Source: Butyribacter intestini
GTDB taxonomy: Bacteria > Bacillota > Clostridia > Lachnospirales > Lachnospiraceae
Assembly (NCBI GenBank): GCA_001414325.1
Contig: LLKB01000001.1
Span: 256,699-320,698, forward strand
Length of the DNA: 64,000 nucleotides
Direction: 5' to 3'
A program made the translations under genes and the position numbers. Every line of letters starts with the position of its first letter. The first letter of the stretch is position 1. A model generated the notes under the pieces. The model did no database searches and was not told where the DNA came from. It saw only the letters and a program-made list of their open reading frames with translations. Below, one piece after another: positions 35,764 to 45,682 of this stretch.

Positions 35764-36532
35764 AATAAGTAAGGCATTTGAAGATAAAAAAGCATTTATA
35801 CCATTTATAACGGCGGGAGATCCAAATCTTGAAAAGACTGAGGAGTTTATCCTTGAGATGGAAAAGGCAGGAGCTGCACTTGTTGAGATAGGAATTCCGT
35901 TTTCAGACCCGATAGCAGAAGGACCGGTTATACAGGAAGCTAATATAAGGTCACTTTCAGGTGGCTGCACTACAGACAAGATTTTTGATATGGTAAGCTC
36001 ACTTCGTAAAAAAACGGATATACCTCTTGTATTTATGGGGTACGCAAACTCACTTTACAAGTACGGTTATGAGAGATTTTGTGCAAAATGTCAGGAGATA
36101 GGAATAGACGGACTTATAATACCTGATATTCCATACGATGAAAAAGATGAACTTGCACCGATAGCGGAAAAATACGGAATGTATCTTATATCAATGATAG
36201 CACCTACCTCAGAAAAGCGTATCAGGATGATAGCAAAAGAAGCAAAGGGCTTTATTTATGTAGTATCATCAATGGGCGTGACAGGTGTCAGAAGTGAGAT
36301 AAAGACGGATATTGAAAGCATTGTAAAATCAATAAAAGAGGTGACTGACACACCGGCAGCAGTCGGCTTTGGAATAAACACACCTGAACAGGTAAATAAA
36401 TATACAAAGATAGCAGACGGAGCGATAGTTGGAAGTGCCATCATAAAGATAGTTGCAAAATACGGCGAAGATGCAGGAAAGTATATCTATGATTATGTAA
36501 AAAAAATGACAGGCGGACTCGCTGAAAAATAA
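35756..36532 (+). CDS. trpA: tryptophan synthase alpha chain
   Basis: A 258-residue TIM-barrel subunit that splits indole-3-glycerol phosphate to indole. FITAGDPN, the catalytic Glu in [12 protein letters not shown] and the catalytic Asp in IIPDIPYDE are all visible; [10 protein letters not shown] and [10 protein letters not shown] bind phosphate. ATG 35756 is chosen with the GGGGG ten bases upstream; a TTG at 35747 lies too near it. It is the last gene of the operon, followed by a strong terminator. Confidence 0.95.
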   Translation: MNRISKAFEDKKAFIPFITAGDPNLEKTEEFILEMEKAGAALVEIGIPFSDPIAEGPVIQEANIRSLSGGCTTDKIFDMVSSLRKKTDIPLVFMGYANSLYKYGYERFCAKCQEIGIDGLIIPDIPYDEKDELAPIAEKYGMYLISMIAPTSEKRIRMIAKEAKGFIYVVSSMGVTGVRSEIKTDIESIVKSIKEVTDTPAAVGFGINTPEQVNKYTKIADGAIVGSAIIKIVAKYGEDAGKYIYDYVKKMTGGLAEK

Positions 36533-36542
36533 TGAGCGGCGA

Positions 36543-36596
36543 TATGCATCAAAAAAACGGAGCAGAGATATGACTGCTCCGTTTTTTTGATGCATA
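36543..36596. terminator. trp operon terminator
   Basis: A perfect 23-bp inverted repeat (36543-36565 with 36574-36596, 8-base loop) containing AAAAAAACGGAGCAG and CTGCTCCGTTTTTTT. It is strong in both directions. Confidence 0.92.
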
Positions 36597-36782
36597 GGAA
36601 AATACTCGTAATATAGTGTGGATGCCAACGAGAATTGCGAAGCAATTTCTGTTACAAAAACGATACAAAGAATTGCGATATAGAAGAGATTGTGATATTA
36701 TAAAGATGGTTTTTGTTAAAAAAATGGAGAATACATACATTTAGAGGTATGGAGTTTACGGAAGTAAATGAGGCACAGGATT

Positions 36783-38654
36783 ATGAAAAAAAATAAGATG
36801 ATAAATTTAAAAAAAATATGTTATCTGCTGTTGATTATATCTGTATTAAGTGGGATTTTCACGGTAGTATGCTTTGGCAGAGAACTTAGAGGAAATAATG
36901 TAAGCAATATAAAAAAGGTTGTAAATAGCAATGCAAGTATTGGAAAGGCTTATTTTGAAGAAATATTTAGTGAAAGAATTTCCAATATGGAGATACTTGC
37001 TGAGAGGATTTCCGAACAGGATCTTAGTAACAGAGGAGAACTTGCAGCCGTATTTGAAGAGCTTAATGGTTATTTTGATGATATATCCATACTTGATATA
37101 AACGGTATAAGATTATACGGAAACTGCCTTTATAAGTCCGTGAGCAACAGCGAGGGATTTGAAAAAGCACTTGATAAAAAAGCAAATGTGGCTGATGAGA
37201 TAACGATAAATTATGAGGGAAATGATGAGATAAACATATTTGCACCGGTTATATATAAAAATAAAGTCAGGGCAGTAATCGTAGGCTCAATGCTTCTTCG
37301 TGATTTGAAGAATAAACTTATTGCTTCAGGAATAACAAAATATGGCAGTGTAATCATTGTATCCGACAGTGGGGATGTGCTTGCAGATACGAATGTCAGC
37401 TCAAAACTTGAAATATCGGCAGATACAAATATTTTTACATATCTAAATGAATGTAAGGTATATGGAGGAATTGACAACAGTGGAGTGAGAACAAGCATAA
37501 GGAACGCAAGAGAGACAGATTTTTTATTCAGGTATAACAAATACAACTATATAGTGACCACGGTTCCAACACATATAAATAATTGGTCGTTTATGTTTGT
37601 ATCAAAAGGTAGCAGAAATAATTTGTCGGAGTTTTTTATCACAAGCAAAAGCATGAACTTTATCAAGATACTTTTAGTTAATCTGATATGCATTATGACG
37701 CTGCTTATATTTGCGGTAAAAAGCAGGGAAAAGTTATTGGATATTGAGAAGATTTATGATGCAGTCAGTAAAATTGACAAGACTATAATATTCCAATATT
37801 ATTTTAATCCTAAAAAATTTGAACTAAAAGATAAATTTGGGATAATCATTGATAAAGGAACAAAACCGCTGATGGGTGAAGCTATATATGATGTTTATGA
37901 TTATATTCATCCTGACGATTTATCTATAAGGAGCAGATTAAGAAAATTTTTTGAGAGTAAAGAGGATTTCTTTACATCTGAAGTCAGAGTGCTCAACAGG
38001 AACGGCGAATATGACTGGTACAGGGTGTCAGGCTTTGTGGAGAGAGAGGATAATGGTTCCCCAAAATGTTTCATAGGTAAACTTATGGATGCTTCAAAGC
38101 AGATCACAATGGAGAAAAATCTTGTTCAGAGAGCAGAAAATGATATGCTTACAGGTGTTTTAAACAAAAAGACGATAGAAGAAAAGATGGGATTGCTTCT
38201 CAATGAAAATAAATCAGACAGGTACTATATATTTTATATGGTAGACCTTGATAATTTCAAAAATGTCAATGACACTTTAGGACACATATATGGTGACAAA
38301 GCAATAGCTGACACAGGGGCAGAGCTTAGCAAAATCTTCAAGAATGATGCCTTAGTAGGAAGGCTTGGAGGTGATGAGTTTGCCGTCTGTTCAGTGTACG
38401 ATGCCTTTGACGATGAGAGCCTTAAGGAGTATATCATAAAAAAGGCTGAACAGGTTAAAAAGGCAAATCAGCGAAGTTATACGGACGGGGTAAATGTTGT
38501 CAATATAACGAGCAGTATAGGGGTTTCGGTTGCACCAAAGGATGGAAATGATTTTGAAACGATATATAAAAAGGCAGATTCAGCACTATATCATTCAAAA
38601 AATACGGGTAAAGACCGTTATACATTATACAATGGAGAGTTGTGGAAAAAATGA
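36783..38654 (+). CDS. membrane diguanylate cyclase (sensor-PAS-GGDEF)
   Basis: A 623-residue protein. A first membrane helix (about 7-30) and a second (about 300-318) enclose an outer sensor domain of Cache-like size. A PAS-type domain (HPDDLSIRSRLRKFF and DWYRVSGFVER) leads to the GGDEF domain with an intact GGDEF at about residue 529, which makes cyclic-di-GMP from GTP. The usual inhibitory RxxD site is absent (KNDALVGR precedes the motif). The start at 36783 has GAGG nine bases before it; ATG 36768 is possible. First gene of a three-gene cyclic-di-GMP operon whose coding regions overlap. Confidence 0.85.
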   Translation: MKKNKMINLKKICYLLLIISVLSGIFTVVCFGRELRGNNVSNIKKVVNSNASIGKAYFEEIFSERISNMEILAERISEQDLSNRGELAAVFEELNGYFDDISILDINGIRLYGNCLYKSVSNSEGFEKALDKKANVADEITINYEGNDEINIFAPVIYKNKVRAVIVGSMLLRDLKNKLIASGITKYGSVIIVSDSGDVLADTNVSSKLEISADTNIFTYLNECKVYGGIDNSGVRTSIRNARETDFLFRYNKYNYIVTTVPTHINNWSFMFVSKGSRNNLSEFFITSKSMNFIKILLVNLICIMTLLIFAVKSREKLLDIEKIYDAVSKIDKTIIFQYYFNPKKFELKDKFGIIIDKGTKPLMGEAIYDVYDYIHPDDLSIRSRLRKFFESKEDFFTSEVRVLNRNGEYDWYRVSGFVEREDNGSPKCFIGKLMDASKQITMEKNLVQRAENDMLTGVLNKKTIEEKMGLLLNENKSDRYYIFYMVDLDNFKNVNDTLGHIYGDKAIADTGAELSKIFKNDALVGRLGGDEFAVCSVYDAFDDESLKEYIIKKAEQVKKANQRSYTDGVNVVNITSSIGVSVAPKDGNDFETIYKKADSALYHSKNTGKDRYTLYNGELWKK

Positions 38655-40585
38655 TAAATTATATCTATGCGTATGAAATCGTAGCTTTATTTTTGATAGG
38701 ACTGGTAACCTTTTTTTATCATTATAAAAACTGGCTGCCGTTATACAGGAACAGGTTCTTTTCAGATCTGTTGCATATATTACTTGGAGTAGTCACCATA
38801 GAGTTGGTAAAGAGACTTGGAGAAAGTGGACTTATAAGGCTTTCAAACAGTGTCAGCGTCATACTTACGGCATTTTCTTTTGCAGGGGTTATAGTGGCAT
38901 CAGTATTATTCTGGCTGTATTATCTTGCACAGACATTATCTCTTACATTTTTAAAAAGAAAAGTGGTAGTCATAATGTTTATACCTGCAGTTATTACGAT
39001 GGTGGCGGTATTTGCTTCGATTTATAATAAAAAAATCTTTTATGTCAGAAACGGAATCATATATTATAAAGAAAATTCATTGAGATTGTTTTCAGTTGTT
39101 ATAATATTTTATGTTCTTTCAGGTATTTATGCACTTACTAAAACAAGAAAAAAGCTTGGAATAAAACAGTATATCTTTATGCAGACATGGAATATCGTAA
39201 TAATATGTTTCTTAGAATTATATTATCTTCCGAAAAAGAAGCTTATGCTCATATATTATTGTGTTGCGGCAGTAATCATAATATATTACCTTATCAGACA
39301 CAATGTAGATATGTATATTGTGAGTGCAAGCGGCTGTTTCTCGATGGCAGGATTTAAGAAGGTTATAGAGGAAAAAATAAAATATAATAAAAGTTTTTAT
39401 TGTATTTCAGTGTGTGCAAGCAGTATGCAGAATATGTCAAATTACTGTCTTGAGGATGAGATAAACCAGGTTCATGCTATTCTGGGTGAACTACTCAGAA
39501 AATTTGGTGGACGGCACAATGTTTATCATATACACAGTTATGAATATGTAATAGTAGTAAAAAACAAAAAAGATGTCAAAAGAATTTATGATGAACTCAA
39601 GTATGAACTTCCCGGGACAATAAGGATAAATGATAAAAATATAAGTATGTATTATAAATTTTACATTGTGGGGAATGTTGATTCACAATATTCGTTATCT
39701 GATTTTTTGCGAATTATCCTCAGTATGAAAAAAATTGCAACAGAGGATTCATTAGACAGGGAAGTTGTCTTATATGATGGTGAGGTAAAGGAAAGGATAG
39801 AAAGAGAGCTTGAGAATATAAGACTTATAAGGTCAATGCTTGAGAATGATGAATGTAAGCTTGAATGTATGCCGGTATATGATGTTAGCAAAAAAGAGGT
39901 AAACGGACTTGAGATAAATCCGGTCATTAAGACAGGTGACAGAAGAATTTCTATAGAGGAAGTCTGGGAGATGTCAAGAGAAATAGGCTGCAGCAGAGAT
40001 GTAAATATAATGTTCTTAAAAAATATATTAAAGTTTACCAAAAGGGAAAAACTTTTTGAAAAGGGAATCAGTCATATCAGGGTAAATGTAGCCGGATTTC
40101 ATATAGTATCAGAAGCAATATGTGAAGAATTTATGAGTTATATAAGAGAATATGACGTAAATCCTGAAAATATAATTTTGGAAGTATATATTGGTGTGGA
40201 ACTGCCTGAGGATGTTCTTGCAAAAAGCATAGCATATTTCAGAAAATACGGAGTTTCTGTTATATGGGATCACTTTGGAATAAAAGCATGCAATCTTAAA
40301 AATCTTATGGATATGCCTTTTTCTGGTGTAAAGATAAGTCATCAGCTGGTAGCTAGATTCTGCAGTGAAAAGAGTATGCAGCTTATATATCTTATACGTA
40401 TGTTTAAAAAAAAGGGGTGGATAGTATGTCTGGATGGAGTTGGTTGTCAGGAGGATTTTAAATTGGTTACCAAGATGAATGTCGATTATGTTCAGGGAGA
40501 GAAAATAATTGAATTTATCCCGGAAGACAGTATAGAAAAATTCCTCTCAGAGTTAGCGGAAGGAGGAAGTTTAAATGATATATAA
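38651..40585 (+). CDS. membrane protein with degenerate GGDEF and EAL domains
   Basis: A 644-residue protein. About seven membrane helices (residues 1-220) are followed by a degenerate GGDEF-like domain with no GGDEF motif, and a C-terminal EAL fold whose key residues are lost: EIN for EAL, DHFG for DDFG, and LDGVG for the EGVE loop. It probably does not cut cyclic-di-GMP; it may bind it or regulate the partner enzyme. Its ATG overlaps the TGA of the cyclase gene (ATGA), giving coupled translation. It shares its architecture with the next protein, so the two are likely paralogues. Confidence 0.75.
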   Translation: MINYIYAYEIVALFLIGLVTFFYHYKNWLPLYRNRFFSDLLHILLGVVTIELVKRLGESGLIRLSNSVSVILTAFSFAGVIVASVLFWLYYLAQTLSLTFLKRKVVVIMFIPAVITMVAVFASIYNKKIFYVRNGIIYYKENSLRLFSVVIIFYVLSGIYALTKTRKKLGIKQYIFMQTWNIVIICFLELYYLPKKKLMLIYYCVAAVIIIYYLIRHNVDMYIVSASGCFSMAGFKKVIEEKIKYNKSFYCISVCASSMQNMSNYCLEDEINQVHAILGELLRKFGGRHNVYHIHSYEYVIVVKNKKDVKRIYDELKYELPGTIRINDKNISMYYKFYIVGNVDSQYSLSDFLRIILSMKKIATEDSLDREVVLYDGEVKERIERELENIRLIRSMLENDECKLECMPVYDVSKKEVNGLEINPVIKTGDRRISIEEVWEMSREIGCSRDVNIMFLKNILKFTKREKLFEKGISHIRVNVAGFHIVSEAICEEFMSYIREYDVNPENIILEVYIGVELPEDVLAKSIAYFRKYGVSVIWDHFGIKACNLKNLMDMPFSGVKISHQLVARFCSEKSMQLIYLIRMFKKKGWIVCLDGVGCQEDFKLVTKMNVDYVQGEKIIEFIPEDSIEKFLSELAEGGSLNDI

Positions 40586-42497
40586 TATACATTTTGAACT
40601 GGCGACGGCTGTAATGCTGCTTATACTGGTTTTGGTATATTTTATCAGGGAAAGTCTGCCGATAAGAAGCAACAGACAGTTTTTGAAAACGCTTTTTTTT
40701 CTTATTGTTGATACGATTTTAAGTGCATTACAGTGTTATGCCGGTGGCTTTGTGGGAAAAATACCAGATATTTATATATGTGTGCTTAATATATTTGTTT
40801 ATTTGACAGGTATCATATTTATTGTATGCTATAACAGTTATGTATTATCAATTTTTCATTATAAAAAAGTGATAAATTTTTATTCTGTTATAAATTATGG
40901 TATTTTCCTTGCAGCAGCTATTTTAATTGTTACAAGTCCACTGACAGGGTGGTATTTTTATATAGGAAGTGATGGTATAATTCATTCTGGAATGGCGAGA
41001 AACATAATGAATGTGCTGTATATGATGACAATGTTTATGACGATAGCTGTTGCCGAAACGTCAGGAAAAAAGAAAAATAAGAAATTATACAGAATGATAC
41101 TTGTAACCGATATTATCATAACAATGGCAGCGATTGCTGATAACATTAATAAAAATAGTGTTGGAATTACAATGATTGTTGCAAATATGTGTACATTTTT
41201 GTTATATTTTTCAATGAAAAGTCCTGATTATTATCTTGACATAAGAACAGGAAGATTTAATCTTAATGGTTTTATGGAAGTGCTCAGGGAAAAAATTGAT
41301 TACAATGAAAGTGTGTCATGTTTTCTTATAAGAGTTCAGAATTATCATGCAATATGCAGGATATACGATGAGGAAAGTTTACAGGAAGTCCAGAGACAGA
41401 TTGCTGAAATATTATATTATAAGGCTGAGGATAAAAACATATATCATATAGGTGCAGCAACATTTGCGGTATTTGTTGACAGCACGGAGATGGCGAAGAA
41501 ACTGTATGAGAAAGTGGTTAAGGTAATGCCGCATCAGTGGAATGTCAAGAGAGAGGCGTTATCACATGAGTACAGTTATTATTATGTGACATATCCGGAT
41601 GATTCAGATGATGCCGAAGATATAATTCAGCGTATCCACTATGCGAGGTCAGATCATAAAGGGCACCACAAGCCAAATGAACTTATACATCTTAGAAAGG
41701 AAGCTCTTGAGGAAGCGAGAAGATTTAAGGAAGTTGCCCACAGGATTGAGGAGGCTATTCTAGACAATTCCCTGGAGTTAAATTTTCAGCCGATATATTC
41801 TTTTGAAAAAAACAGGATTACATCTCTTGAAGTTTTGTCGAGATTAAAAGATGGAAAACATAATTACATAAACCCTGAGTATTTTATTCATGTGGCAGAG
41901 ATAAATCATACAATAATACAGTTAAGCAGGCAGATGTTTGAAAAGACCTGTCGTTTTGCTGTTGACAACAATATATTTGACAGGGGAATAAATGATATGA
42001 ACATCAATATTTCGCCTATTCAATGTCAGGATAAGCATCTTGTTCAGGATTTAAAAAAGATTGCCGCAAAATATGGTATTCCATTTGAAAGATTTCATTT
42101 TGAAATAACGGAGAGCAGGCTCACCGACGAAAAAGCGGTAAGAGAAACTCTTACTAAGTTAAAGGAAAACGGAGCCAAGATAGCACTTGATGATTTTGGA
42201 ACCGGTTATTCAAATATTGCGAGCATAATGCTTATGCCTATTGATTTTGTTAAAATTGATAAGAGTCTTTTGTGGTCATACGCAAGTGGTGATAATGAAT
42301 TTTTGAATGAACTTATGCCAATGATAAGAGGAGAGGGAAAAAAGATAATTGCAGAAGGTATAGAAACGGAGGAGCACATTGAGATACTTAGAAGAATGGG
42401 TGGAGATTTTCTTCAGGGATATTATTATTCAAAACCATTAAATGAAGAAAACTTTATCAGATTTTTAGATGCCCGTAACAATGGTGCAGAAGCATGA
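40575..42497 (+). CDS. membrane cyclic-di-GMP phosphodiesterase (EAL)
   Basis: A 640-residue protein with about seven membrane helices, a degenerate GGDEF-like domain and an intact EAL domain. Catalytic features are present: LEVLSR in place of EAL, NINISPIQ, FEITES, LDDFGTGYSN, the Lys of VKIDKS and the Glu and Gln of AEGIETEEH and FLQGYY. It should hydrolyse cyclic-di-GMP, opposing the cyclase two genes upstream. GGAGG within the end of the preceding gene precedes its ATG, with an 11-bp overlap. Last gene of the operon. Confidence 0.85.
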   Translation: MIYNIHFELATAVMLLILVLVYFIRESLPIRSNRQFLKTLFFLIVDTILSALQCYAGGFVGKIPDIYICVLNIFVYLTGIIFIVCYNSYVLSIFHYKKVINFYSVINYGIFLAAAILIVTSPLTGWYFYIGSDGIIHSGMARNIMNVLYMMTMFMTIAVAETSGKKKNKKLYRMILVTDIIITMAAIADNINKNSVGITMIVANMCTFLLYFSMKSPDYYLDIRTGRFNLNGFMEVLREKIDYNESVSCFLIRVQNYHAICRIYDEESLQEVQRQIAEILYYKAEDKNIYHIGAATFAVFVDSTEMAKKLYEKVVKVMPHQWNVKREALSHEYSYYYVTYPDDSDDAEDIIQRIHYARSDHKGHHKPNELIHLRKEALEEARRFKEVAHRIEEAILDNSLELNFQPIYSFEKNRITSLEVLSRLKDGKHNYINPEYFIHVAEINHTIIQLSRQMFEKTCRFAVDNNIFDRGINDMNINISPIQCQDKHLVQDLKKIAAKYGIPFERFHFEITESRLTDEKAVRETLTKLKENGAKIALDDFGTGYSNIASIMLMPIDFVKIDKSLLWSYASGDNEFLNELMPMIRGEGKKIIAEGIETEEHIEILRRMGGDFLQGYYYSKPLNEENFIRFLDARNNGAEA

Positions 42498-42523
42498 TTA
42501 AAAATAAATTTAGGAGGCTTTAG

Positions 42524-45481
42524 ATGGCTAAGAGTATTAAGAGTTTAAATGAAGTAAAAATACCTGAAACTTATGAGTTGGTAAATGGAGAGTATGTAAA
42601 AGAAGTTGACAGCTTTATGCTTACACTTAAGCATAAATTGAGTGGTGCGAGAGTTCTTATATTCAGCAATGAAGATGATAATAAAGTATTTGATATTGCA
42701 TTCCGCACACCACCTAAGGATGCGACCGGAGTGCCGCATATCATAGAGCATACGGTGTTATGTGGTTCGGAAAAATATCCTGCAAAAGATCCGTTTGTGG
42801 AACTTGTAAAAGGTTCATTAAACACATATCTTAATGCGACGACATATCCTGACAAGACTATGTATCCGGTTGCAAGCTACAATGATAAAGATTTTGCAAA
42901 CCTTATGAGTGTTTACATGGATGCCGTTTTTTATCCAAATATATATAAGCATGAGGAAATCTTTAAGCAGGAGGGCTGGCACTATGAGCTTGAGAGCAAG
43001 GATGCACCGCTTACCTACAACGGTGTTGTTTACAATGAAATGAAAGGTGCTTATTCTTCAGAGGAGAGTGTTTTAGAGAGATTTACGATGAACAGCCTTT
43101 TCCCTGATAATACTTATGCACATGAGTCTGGCGGAGACCCTAAAAACATTCCTGACCTTACTTATGAGGATTATCTTGAATTCCATAGAAAATATTATCA
43201 TCCGGTAAACAGTTATATTTGTATTTATGGAGATGTTGATATAGAGGAAAGATTAAGCTGGATGGATGAAAATTATCTTAAGAATTTTCCGGCAATAGAG
43301 ATTGATTCACATATTGAGCCACAGAAACCTTTTGATGAGATGAAAGTTCTTTCAACAGAATATGCGGTCGCAACAGATGCAGACTGCTCAGAAAAGACAT
43401 ATTATTCATTCTGTACGGCAATGGATGTGACACTCGACCAGGAAAAGTGCAGGGCATTTGAACTTATCTCATATGTACTTCTTGAAATGCCGGGTGCTCC
43501 GCTTAAACAGGCAATTCTAGATGCAGGTATCGGAACAGATATAGATGCTGATTTCTGCGATATTTTAAGACAGAGTATGTTTAGTATTACTACAAAAAAT
43601 GCAAAGCCGGGACTCAGGGACAAATTTTATGAGGTAATAGTGTCAACACTTAAAGAAATCGTCAAAGAGGGAATTGATAGAAAAGATCTTGAAGCTGCGA
43701 TAAACAGTACGGAATTTAGGGAGAGAGAGGCTGACTTTGGGGGATTTCCAAAGGGACTTCTCTATGTATTAAAGACATTTAAGACATGGCTTTATGATGA
43801 TACGCTTCCATATGACGGACTTATATATGAAGATATATATAAAAATCTCAGAGAAAAACTTGGAACAGATTATTATGAGAAACTTATCGAGGAATATATA
43901 TTAGGCAATCCTCATGCAGTTCTTGTAGAGATGAATCCAAAGCCGGGACTTGCACTAGAAAACGAGAAAGCAATTGCGAAAAAGCTTGAAGATTACAAGG
44001 CTTCACTCTCAGATGAGGAGTTAGATGAGCTTGTTGCACAGACAAAGGCTCTGAAAGCATACCAGGAGGAGCAGTCACCTAAGGAAGTGCTTGAGAAAAT
44101 TCCGCTTCTTAAAAGGGAGGATATAAGAAAGAAAGTAAGACCGCTGCACAATGAAGAAAAGCAGATATGTGGAGTAAAGACTATTCACCATGACATACAC
44201 ACAAATGGAATCATATATCTTGATATGCTTTTTGATGTGAACAGTCTTTCGGAGTATGTACCGCAGATAAGTTTTCTTGCAACACTTCTCGGATATATGG
44301 ATACGACAGAGCATACATTCAGGGAGTTTGACACGGAGACTAATTTCTATTCGGGTGGTATTGGCTCTGACTTAAATATCTATTCATTATATAATTCAGA
44401 GGATGTAGAGCTTAAATTTGATGTAAAGACAAAGACATTGGCAGGCAGGATAAAAGATACTGTAAGGCTTATGGCAGAAATGATGTTTAAGACAGTGTTC
44501 ACTGATGAGAAGCATTTGAGAGAAGTCGTGGCGGAGACACGCTCAAGACTTAAAGTGCGTCTTATGTCAGCCGGACATCAGGCTGCGGTAAGTTACAGCA
44601 TGGCAGGAATTACGGTTGACGGATGGTACAATGACTATTCAATGGGAATAGGATACTATGATTATCTTGTAAAACTTGACGAAAACTTTGACGGGGAGAA
44701 AGAAAAACTCATCAAAGGCTGTGAAGAACTTGTAAAAGCAATGTTTAAAAAAGAAAATATGCTTATATCATGTACCTGTGATGATGAAGATTATGCTAAG
44801 TTTGAAGAAGCAATGAGCAGTTTTATCGGAAAACTAGACGACTTTGAAAAGAAAAATAAGGCAGATGTTTCCACTCTTGAAAAATACAGACCTGATGTGA
44901 AATACAGAAAAACAGCATTTTCAACACCTGCTGAAATACAGTATGCGGCAGTGTCAGGTTCATACAAAGATGTACCGGATGTAAATGATGGTGCGATGAC
45001 AGTGACAAGACATCTTTTAAGTTATGGTTATCTCTGGAATGAAGTGAGAGTCAAAGGCGGAGCATACGGAGTAATGTGCAAATTTACAAGAGACGGCTCA
45101 GGAAGTTTTGTATCCTATAGAGACCCTAATCTCTCAGCAACTTATGAAGTATATAAAAAAGCAGCAGATTACCTTGCAAATTATGAAGCAGACGAGAGAG
45201 AAGTCACAAAAACTATCATAGGAACGATAAGCGGATTAGACACACCGCTCACACCGGCAATGGATGGAAAACGTTCAATGAACATTTATCTCACAAAAAC
45301 ACCGCTTGAAGTATTGCAAAAAGAGAGAGACCAGATACTCGCCTGCACAAAAGAAGATATAAGAAAAACAGCGGACGCAGTGAGAAAAGTAGCAGATGCA
45401 GAAAACATCTGTGTAATCGGAAACGAGCAGCATATAAAAGATGAAGCTTCAATGTTTGAAGTAATCAAACCACTATCATAG
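42524..45481 (+). CDS. M16C insulinase-family metallopeptidase (PreP/Cym1-like)
   Basis: A 985-residue zinc peptidase of the presequence-protease type. The inverted zinc motif HxxEH is HIIEH in GVPHIIEHTVLCGSEKYP, with the distal Glu in YNEMKGAYS about 70 residues later. Four M16 domains in one chain with a mid hinge (about 500-550) match the family's length. No signal peptide, so it probably degrades peptides in the cytoplasm. TAGGAGG precedes the ATG. It lies 26 bp after the EAL gene, but the functions appear unrelated; a hairpin follows. Confidence 0.9.
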   Translation: MAKSIKSLNEVKIPETYELVNGEYVKEVDSFMLTLKHKLSGARVLIFSNEDDNKVFDIAFRTPPKDATGVPHIIEHTVLCGSEKYPAKDPFVELVKGSLNTYLNATTYPDKTMYPVASYNDKDFANLMSVYMDAVFYPNIYKHEEIFKQEGWHYELESKDAPLTYNGVVYNEMKGAYSSEESVLERFTMNSLFPDNTYAHESGGDPKNIPDLTYEDYLEFHRKYYHPVNSYICIYGDVDIEERLSWMDENYLKNFPAIEIDSHIEPQKPFDEMKVLSTEYAVATDADCSEKTYYSFCTAMDVTLDQEKCRAFELISYVLLEMPGAPLKQAILDAGIGTDIDADFCDILRQSMFSITTKNAKPGLRDKFYEVIVSTLKEIVKEGIDRKDLEAAINSTEFREREADFGGFPKGLLYVLKTFKTWLYDDTLPYDGLIYEDIYKNLREKLGTDYYEKLIEEYILGNPHAVLVEMNPKPGLALENEKAIAKKLEDYKASLSDEELDELVAQTKALKAYQEEQSPKEVLEKIPLLKREDIRKKVRPLHNEEKQICGVKTIHHDIHTNGIIYLDMLFDVNSLSEYVPQISFLATLLGYMDTTEHTFREFDTETNFYSGGIGSDLNIYSLYNSEDVELKFDVKTKTLAGRIKDTVRLMAEMMFKTVFTDEKHLREVVAETRSRLKVRLMSAGHQAAVSYSMAGITVDGWYNDYSMGIGYYDYLVKLDENFDGEKEKLIKGCEELVKAMFKKENMLISCTCDDEDYAKFEEAMSSFIGKLDDFEKKNKADVSTLEKYRPDVKYRKTAFSTPAEIQYAAVSGSYKDVPDVNDGAMTVTRHLLSYGYLWNEVRVKGGAYGVMCKFTRDGSGSFVSYRDPNLSATYEVYKKAADYLANYEADEREVTKTIIGTISGLDTPLTPAMDGKRSMNIYLTKTPLEVLQKERDQILACTKEDIRKTADAVRKVADAENICVIGNEQHIKDEASMFEVIKPLS

Positions 45482-45486
45482 GAATA

Positions 45487-45525
45487 TCAGGCAAGTAGAA
45501 AGGCGGATTGCTAATATCCGCCTGA
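45487..45525 (+). terminator. hairpin after the M16C peptidase
   Basis: GGCGGAT (45502-45508) pairs with ATCCGCC (45516-45522), with an outer TCAGGC/GCCTGA alternative. It resembles the hairpin after pta, with paired changes that keep the stem. Confidence 0.55.
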
Positions 45526-45558
45526 CTATTATTTATATATTATTGCTTTTTCACTGAC

Positions 45559-45616
45559 TTATGTACTGTTACGAGTGACAGGCAGCGAGAGCGTGCCTGC
45601 GTTATTATTTGTTAGA
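45559..45616 (-). repeat. second copy of the 7030-7086 repeat segment
   Basis: Reverse-complement match to 7030-7086, including GTACTGTTAC, AGTGACAGG, AGCGTGCCTGCG and ATTATTTGTTA. It lies in the gap before era. No gene is seen in this gap. Confidence 0.6.
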
Positions 45617-45682
45617 GATGTGCAAGTAACATAGAATATAATCAGTTTCGCAATAATTATAGTATATATACGGAGGATTTAC

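Noticed and set aside
36597-36782. possible cyclic-di-GMP riboswitch before the cyclase operon
   Set aside because: A small hairpin (AATTGC-GAA-GCAATT) is present, but none of the conserved GEMM sequences are seen.
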